Origin: Phymorhynchus buccinoides
Taxonomy: Eukaryota > Mollusca > Gastropoda > Neogastropoda > Raphitomidae
Direction of reading: 5' to 3'
Length of the DNA stretch: 64,000 bases
Assembly (NCBI GenBank): GCA_017654935.2
Contig: CM065689.1
Location: forward strand, 60,077,520 to 60,141,519
Shown piece by piece: positions 1 to 64,000 of the stretch (position 1 is its first letter; the number at the start of each line of letters is the position of its first letter). A program made the position numbers and the translations under genes. The notes under the pieces were generated by a model. It searched no databases. It saw only the letters and a program-made list of their open reading frames with translations, and was not told the DNA's origin.

Positions 1-240
1 AGGCCGCAACTGTAAGGTTTAAGGAACCATTGTACCAAGTTTCGTTATGAGCCATTCAGTGGTTTGCCATCTGTGAATCTGACATCGCAGGCCGCAACTG
101 TAAGGTCTAAGGAACCATTGTACCAAGTTTCGTCATGAGCCATTCAGTGGTTTGCCATCTGTGAACCTGACATCGCAGGCCGCAACTGTAAGGTCTAAGG
201 AACCATTGTACCAAGTTTCGTCATGAGCCATTCAGTGGTT
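1..240. repeat. 88-bp tandem repeat, about 2.7 copies, cut by window start
   Basis: AGGCCGCAACTGTAAGG recurs at 1, 89 and 177 with almost no change, so the period is 88 bp. The array runs off the left edge, so its true length is unknown. Confidence 0.95.
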
Positions 241-431
241 TAGGCTCTACGACCTGAAACACATTTTGGTCAGACACAGACGCAGACACATAATTCTTCA
301 TGTCCCCTTCACCCATGTACCTGTTCCCGCCCAATGTGTGGAGGCCTCGTTCATTCTCATTTTGTAACACAGTTGTAAAGAAGAAGTAACATGGTTTTTT
401 TTACTTTGTGTTTAATTTTTTGTTGTTTTCC

Positions 432-830
432 ATTAGAGTCCCGTCAACAGCTATGGTCATCTCAGGACTGTCACTGCGTAAAGTTTGACCACTTAGTACA
501 AAACACTCATCAATGTATCTGACCAACGTTCAACAACCTGTAAACAACAAAACATACAGTACAATTCATAGCATGACACCTCCATCATTGCACCCTATAG
601 CACACAAGTCCACCAGTGCTGGAAACGTGGAGCCACTCTACTCTACTCTATTTATCACACAAGTCCACCAGTGCTGGAAGCGTGGAGCCACTCTACTCTA
701 CTCTATTTATCACACAAGTCCACCAGTGCTGGAAGCGTGGAGCCACTCTACTCTACTCTATTTATCACACAAGTCCACACAGTGCTGGAAGCGTGGAGCC
801 CCACTCTATTTATCGGTGTTTCAGGCGCAT
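432..830. mobile_element. Dispersed ~400-bp repeat, copy 1 (3' portion replaced)
   Basis: Starts AGTCCCGTCAACAGCTATGG and is nearly the same as sequence at 30911-31318 and 58772-59178 up to the TGCTGGAAACGTGGAGCC motif. After that this copy carries an internal 55-bp amplification and then diverges. All three copies have the same orientation. The plus-strand 5' side is T-rich (A-rich on minus), which suggests a retroposon written on the minus strand. Family not recognised. Confidence 0.7.
601..812. repeat. 55-bp tandem repeat inside dispersed element, 4 copies
   Basis: CACACAAGTCCACCAGTGCT recurs at 601, 656, 711 and 766, each followed by GGAAGCGTGGAGCC and a CTCTA-rich tract. The unit is a piece of the dispersed repeat, present once in the other two copies, so it was amplified after insertion. 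Confidence 0.92.
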
Positions 831-929
831 CCCCAAAACTGGACACAAAATTCAGATTTTGTTATTCTATTTTCTTATCATTTGCTACAATTACTGACTA
901 ATTTCTATTTTCTTACTATATTATTAGTC

Positions 930-1378
930 GCATTATAAGGCGGTGATACACTCACATTATAATAAGGCGGTGATACACTCGCATTATAAGGCGGTGATAC
1001 ACTCGCATTATAAGGCGGTGATACACTCGCATTATAAGGTGGTGATACACTCGCATTATAAGGCGGTAATACACTCGCATTATAAGGCAGTGATACACTC
1101 GCATTATAAGGCGGTGATACACTCGCATTATAAGGCAGTGATACACTCGCATTATAAGGCGGTGATACACTCGCATTATAAGGCAGTGATACACTCGCAT
1201 TATAAGGCGGTGATACACTCGCATTATAAGGCGGTGATACACTCGCATTATAAGGCAGTGATACACTCGCATTATAAGGCGGTGATACACTCGCATTATA
1301 AGGCGGTGATACACTCGCATTACAAGGCGGTGATACACTCGCATTATAAGGCGGTGATACACTCGCATTATAAGGCGG
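930..1378. repeat. 24-bp tandem repeat, about 18 copies
   Basis: Unit GCATTATAAGGCGGTGATAC plus ACTC, with G/A and C/T point variants. Because 24 is a multiple of three, open frames appear on both strands, reading IHSHYKAV and MRVYHRLI repeats. These are not genes. Confidence 0.95.
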
Positions 1379-1639
1379 GCTTAGTCTGGGGAAAAGTATT
1401 GCCTTCTAGTAACAAGAAATATGGTAATGTTTACAAAAAGACTACTAACTTTCTTAGTAGAAAAAAAATCAGTCTTTTGATGAAATATATGTGAAATAAA
1501 AAATGCACTTCTAAAAATCTTTGAATAAATAATCTGAATTTTTGGTCTATTACGAACCAAAATAAACACTTTATGAACTACACATTCAGAAAAAAGTCCT
1601 TCACAACAAATATCCCTTCAATCAAATTTTGTTTCTTTA

Positions 1640-1880
1640 CATAAAAACGAACATTCAATCAAATGTCCTTTACGTCAAACGAACAATCAATCAAATGTCC
1701 TTTATATCAAACGAACATTCAATCGTCCTTTACGTCAAATGAACATTCAATCAAATGTCCTTTACGTCAAACGAACAATCAGTCAAATGTCCTTTATATC
1801 AAACGAACATTCAATCAAATGTCCTTTATATCAAACGAACATTCAATCAAATGTCCTTTACGTCAAACGAACAATCAATG
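1640..1880. repeat. 32-bp tandem repeat, about 7 copies
   Basis: ATGTCCTTTATATCAAACGA with ACATTCAATCAA recurs at 1663, 1695, 1755, 1787, 1819 and 1851. One unit near 1727 is shortened. Confidence 0.88.
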
Positions 1881-2237
1881 AAACATGAGAGCGCCGTCAA
1901 AATGTCTTGCAGACAAAACTTGCCAAACATGAAGTCATCCAACACTGGCCCATTGCCTCCCTTCACAACCAGTCAACACCAATGTACGCTAGAGCCTACA
2001 TAGTGTTTAAACATTTGCACTTCACAACTCAGCGAAGCCATGCAACCCACTGGTAGAAAAGTGTTCCTCTACGGTCCCTTAATAGTTTTCAACCAATGAA
2101 AAGACTTCTAGTCTATTTTCAGGACGGCAATGAATGAAAACGAGTCTCTACCCCTCTCTTCGTCTTCTTTGTCAAGTTTTTTTTTTAAATCTGCTAATAA
2201 TAAAAATTTTACTTTGGAATTCTAACATATGCTAGCT
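1881..2237. other. Unique flanking sequence, no gene seen
   Basis: AT-rich sequence with no supportable gene, repeat or RNA. The short sequence at 1379-1640 is likewise featureless. Confidence 0.5.
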
Positions 2238-3226
2238 TTTATTATTATAAACAATACTACAAATTTTCAAAACTGCATGGTTAAGTATTTTTTTAAATTA
2301 TTTTATGTAATGACCCAAACCTGCCTAGTGTTTAACGTTAGGGCGACATGTACGCTATAGCGTACATTAGTGTTGAGAGAGTTAACTTTGCGCATCCACA
2401 CCACACTCTTTCGTGGTTTCAGCATGCATGCATGCAGCGACCCAAACATTGGCCTGAACCATTTTCCTTGCTAAAAACCAACATACAAAAGCATAATTTC
2501 ACTACGAGAGAGCCTTTCTTTCAGGCCGTCAGCTGCCTGAAACAGCCTCAAATTGGCTTCAGGCACAGCCAGACAGCTATGGCGTACGAAACATGGCAAA
2601 TACTTGATGCAAATGCTCCATACAAAGACCCGATACTTTTCCAAGTATCGATACAAAGCAACGTTCATTTCCAAATGGAACGATCCATTTAAGAAAGGAT
2701 CGATCCTTTCTGCGAAAGTATCGCTACTTTGTGAAAAGGATCGCACTTTCAAAACATATCAATACTTTCTGTACTTTATGAAAGTATGGATCCTTTTCGA
2801 GAGAAAGTATCGATACTTTGCATCGAAGCGGGCATTTACGAACTCTACTGAACAAATCACATAAAAAATGATACTCGGAATTGAACAGAAACGGAACACG
2901 AAACTATGTCCATTTTTTTCAACATGACCTGTCATAAATATGTCAAAAGCCCTTCTCATCGACTTCCTCAGTCATTATGTCCGTTGTTTTGATTCCTGCC
3001 AAATAATCTGTGCTGCTTTGGCAAGGGCAGTTTCAGTTAATTTCCGATTCCAAATTTAAATGTGTTCATTTCGAGGTACTGGGCAAACCTCGTAAACGCT
3101 CAATCCTTTTGCATGGATCGTTTTGGGAGCGAGCCATACCGAATAAGGATACTTTTCAGACAGCATGGATACTTTTCAGACAGCATGGAGTGTTTGCCCG
3201 GTTTGCTCCGCCACAGGCAGTGTGGT
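2238..3226 (-). other. Likely 3' UTR / downstream flank of SREK1
   Basis: Follows the stop codon at 3227. The first canonical AATAAA on the minus strand that I can see is at 2243-2238, about 0.98 kb downstream. Whether it is the true polyadenylation signal is inference. The stretch holds a doubled 22-bp segment (around 3147 and 3169) and a cluster of TATCGATA/GGATCGATCC palindromes at 2640-2820, with no other gene. Confidence 0.3.
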
Positions 3227-61366
<58,140 letters not shown>

Positions 61367-62926
61367 CTGCACAAACCACATCAATGTCCAGTCTTCAAAC
61401 TCCACATAGCACACATTGGCTGCCACCTGCTGGTCAGAGCCCCTGCACAAACCACATCAATGTCCAGTCTTCAAACTCCACATAGCACACATTGGCTGCC
61501 ACCTGCTGGTCAGATCCCCTGCACAAACCACATCAATGTCCAGTCTTCAAACTCCACATAGCACACATTGGCTGGTCAGAGCCCCTGCACAAACCACATC
61601 AATGTCCAGTCTTCAAACATAGCACACCTTGGCTGGTCACAGCCCCTGCACAAACCACATCAATGTTCAGTCTTCAAACATAGCACACCTTGGCTGGTCA
61701 GAGCCCCTGCACAAACCACATCAATGTCCAGTCTTCAAACTCCACATAGCACACATTGGCTGCCACCTGCTGGTCAGAGCCCCTGCACAAACCACATCAA
61801 TGTCCAGTCTTCAAACTCCACATAGCACACATTGGCTGCCACCTGCTGGTCAGATCCCCTGCACAAACCACATCAATGTCCAGTCTTCAAACTCCACATA
61901 GCACACATTGGCTGGTCAGAGCCCCTGCACAAACCACATCAATGTCCAGTCTTCAAACATAGCACACCTTGGCTGGTCACAGCCCCTGCACAAACCACAT
62001 CAATGTCCAGTCTTCAAACATAGCACACCTTGGCTGGTCACAGCCCCTGCACAAACCACATCAATGTCCAGTCTTCAAACATAGCACACCTTGGCTGGTC
62101 ACAGCCCCTGCACAAACCACATCAATGTCCAGTCTTCAAACATAGCACACCTTGGCTGGTCACAGCCCCTGCACAAACCACATCAATGTCCAGTCTTCAA
62201 ACATAGCACACCTTGGCTGGTCAGATCCCCTGCACAAACCACATCAATGTCCAGTCTTCAAACATAGCACACCTTGGCTGGTCACAGCCCCTGCACAAAC
62301 CACATCAATGTCCAGTCTTCAAACTCCACATAGCACACCTTGGCTGGTCAGAGCCCCTGCACAAACCACATCAATGTCCAGTCTTCAAACATAGCACACC
62401 TTGGCTGGTCACAGCCCCTGCACAAACCACATCAATGTCCAGTCTTCAAACTCCACATAGCACACCTTGGCTGGTCAGATCCCCTGCACAAACCACATCA
62501 ATGTCCAGTCTTCAAACATAGCACACCTTGGCTGGTCAGATCCCCTGCACAAACCACATCAATGTCCAGTCTTCAAACACAGCACACCTTGGCTGGTCAG
62601 ATCCCCTGCACAAACCACATCAATGTCCAGTCTTCAAACTCCACATAGCACACCTTGGCTGGTCAGATCCCCTGCACAAACCACATCAATGTCCAGTCTT
62701 CAAACTCCACATAGCACACCTTGGCTGGTCAGATCCCCTGCACAAACCACATCAATGTCCAGTCTTCAAACTCCACATAGCACACCTTGGCTGGTCAGAT
62801 CCCCTGCACAAACCACATCAATGTCCAGTCTTCAAACTCCACATAGCACACCTTGGCTGGTCAGATCCCCTGCACAAACCAGCATCAATCATTTTCAATG
62901 TCCAGTCTTCAAACATATCACACCTT

Positions 62927-64000
62927 AATAATAATGAGGAAAATGTATATAGCGCCCATCCTACTATTTAGGCTACAGCAGTACAGGGCGCTTTACACAG
63001 AATTGAAAATGGAATAAAACATGAAACAAAAATCCAATAACATGAGCAGACAAAACAATACTGGTCAGACTTTGTTTGGCCAGTAAAAATGCACATGACA
63101 ATCAGCAACAACAACTGCTGTGGCTACTACTACTACTAAGTACTACTTGAAGGTCATACACCAAGGTCAAGGTCACAACAGCGATAATTTATGAGCGGAT
63201 GCATTCCTCCCGTGGTGACACACCACCACACTAAATTTGAAGCAATTCTGTCAAGCGGTTCGGGAGGTATCCTTGGGACAGACAGAAAAGAAAAAGAAAA
63301 AAGGGGAGGGAGAGAGGGGTGTAGTTAGTGTGACTTGGAGACCCAGGACACACAGGTGCCCAAGGTCCCATTCTCAACAGCCTGTTCAGGAAGATTGTTC
63401 CATGACTTGATGGCATGCAGCAGGAAACTGGCCTGTCTGTATCGAGTGCCGCAGTAAATCTGGGCCAGCTGCTTGTGGTGCTGGGATCAGTTTTCATTTC
63501 AAATTCTTCACACTGACCAGTTCGTTCTGGATTTTGTACAGCATGACTAGTCTTGCTGTCTCTCTTCGTTGATGCAGAGAGGGCCACGTCAATTGCTCTA
63601 TAATGGTCTTTGATGTGTTTCTGAAGCGCCTTAAGACAAATCTTGCTGCTCTCCTTTGGACTGCTTCAATTCTGTCTTGCTGTTGGTGATGGTCCCACAC
63701 TGTGGAAGCATACATTGCAGCATGGGATGTACAAATGTCTTGTAAGCTCTTTCCCTGATGGTCCAGGAACTGATCTTTAGGTTTCTTCTGAAAAACCATA
63801 GTCTTGTTGGCCTTTGAGCAGATGTTCTGTATGTGCTTTTTCCAGCTCAGGTCTTTACAGATGGTAACTCCAAGATATTTCGCAGAGTCCACCATTTCAA
63901 GCAAGTGTCCAAAGAGCACATACCTGCTTTCTTGCGTCTGCCTCTTTCTGGTGACAGGTAAGGTGGTGCATTTGCCAGGATCAAAAGCCATGTCCCAACT
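62927..64000 (-). mobile_element. Non-LTR retrotransposon 3' portion, continues beyond window
   Basis: The 3' tail on the minus strand is AAAGCGCCCTGTACTGC ... GGGCGCTATATAC...ATTATTATT (62927-62998), the same type as the tails at 48.85 kb and 4.22 kb. The reading frame of the reverse-transcriptase C-terminal region lies upstream and is still open at 64000. Sits directly against the exon-derived array. Confidence 0.82.
63325..63991 (-). pseudogene. LINE reverse transcriptase C-terminal region, frameshifted
   Basis: First frame (63991-63494): FDPGKCTTLPVTRK, HLLEMVDSAKYLGVTICKDL, SWKKHIQNICSKANK, SAVQRRAARFV-type EAVQRRAARFVLRRF and RETARLVMLYKIQNELV, the conserved end of CR1/jockey-like RT proteins. 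It stops at 63494, and the tail resumes in another frame as QLAQIYCGTRYRQASFLL, HAIKSWNNLPEQAVENGTLG and CVSWVSKSH with a stop at 63325. The shift makes this copy a probable pseudogene. Confidence 0.85.

Noticed and set aside
943..1494. 183-codon frame of IHSHYKAV repeats
   Set aside because: 24-bp tandem repeat in register; not a gene.

Overview
The window looks like one stretch of an animal nuclear genome, most likely a mollusc (inference). The evidence is GT-AG introns of kilobase size, a DIRS-type retrotransposon, LINE tails, tRNA-derived SINEs, pogo/Tigger-like DNA transposons, TTAA-flanked MITEs and very abundant minisatellites. There is no operon structure, CRISPR array, rRNA or genuine tRNA gene.

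Only one host gene can be supported. It is a minus-strand orthologue of SREK1 (SRrp86/SFRS12), a splicing regulator of the SR-related family. Eleven coding exons were traced from 61366 down to the stop codon at 3227. Every splice junction is GT-AG and every reading phase joins correctly. In order they encode the second half of RRM1 (61233-61366), a linker (50936-51036), a linker plus the start of RRM2 (49006-49164), the rest of RRM2 (47521-47693), the conserved helical EEAMKK..QSLISAA segment (44855-44982), RS-rich exons (43518-43719, 32997-33047, 32549-32602, 30007-30228, 10145-10285), and a Lys/Glu-rich tail with a conserved acidic C-terminus (3227-3500). The promoter, first exon(s) and first half of RRM1 lie beyond position 64000. 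About 1.64 kb of coding sequence is spread over 58 kb.

The introns are almost entirely repeats. More than twenty tandem arrays (units of 24 to 99 bp) fill roughly half of the window. The largest has about 131 copies of a 56-bp unit (51381-58708). Between them are a 6.2-kb DIRS element with inverted terminal repeats and an internal complementary region (19152-25390), an approximately 9.5-kb pogo/Tigger-like element swollen by satellite arrays (51055-60577), a smaller pogo-like element (8957-9689), two LINE 3' ends (47730-48912 plus; 62927-64000 minus), two tRNA-SINEs, several MITEs, and three copies of a dispersed repeat of about 400 bp.

The most unusual feature is that two arrays are built from the edges of SREK1's own exons. 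One (44435-44855) repeats a 5' splice site six times in an 84-bp unit that keeps the exon's reading frame open, so every donor would give an in-frame protein. The other (61314-62926) repeats the 3' splice site and the RNP1-coding start of the RRM1 exon 24 times. A third array, the 56-bp satellite, arose from the helix-turn-helix codons of a Tigger-like transposase, and that transposon's terminal repeat appears to supply the branch point of the neighbouring SREK1 exon.
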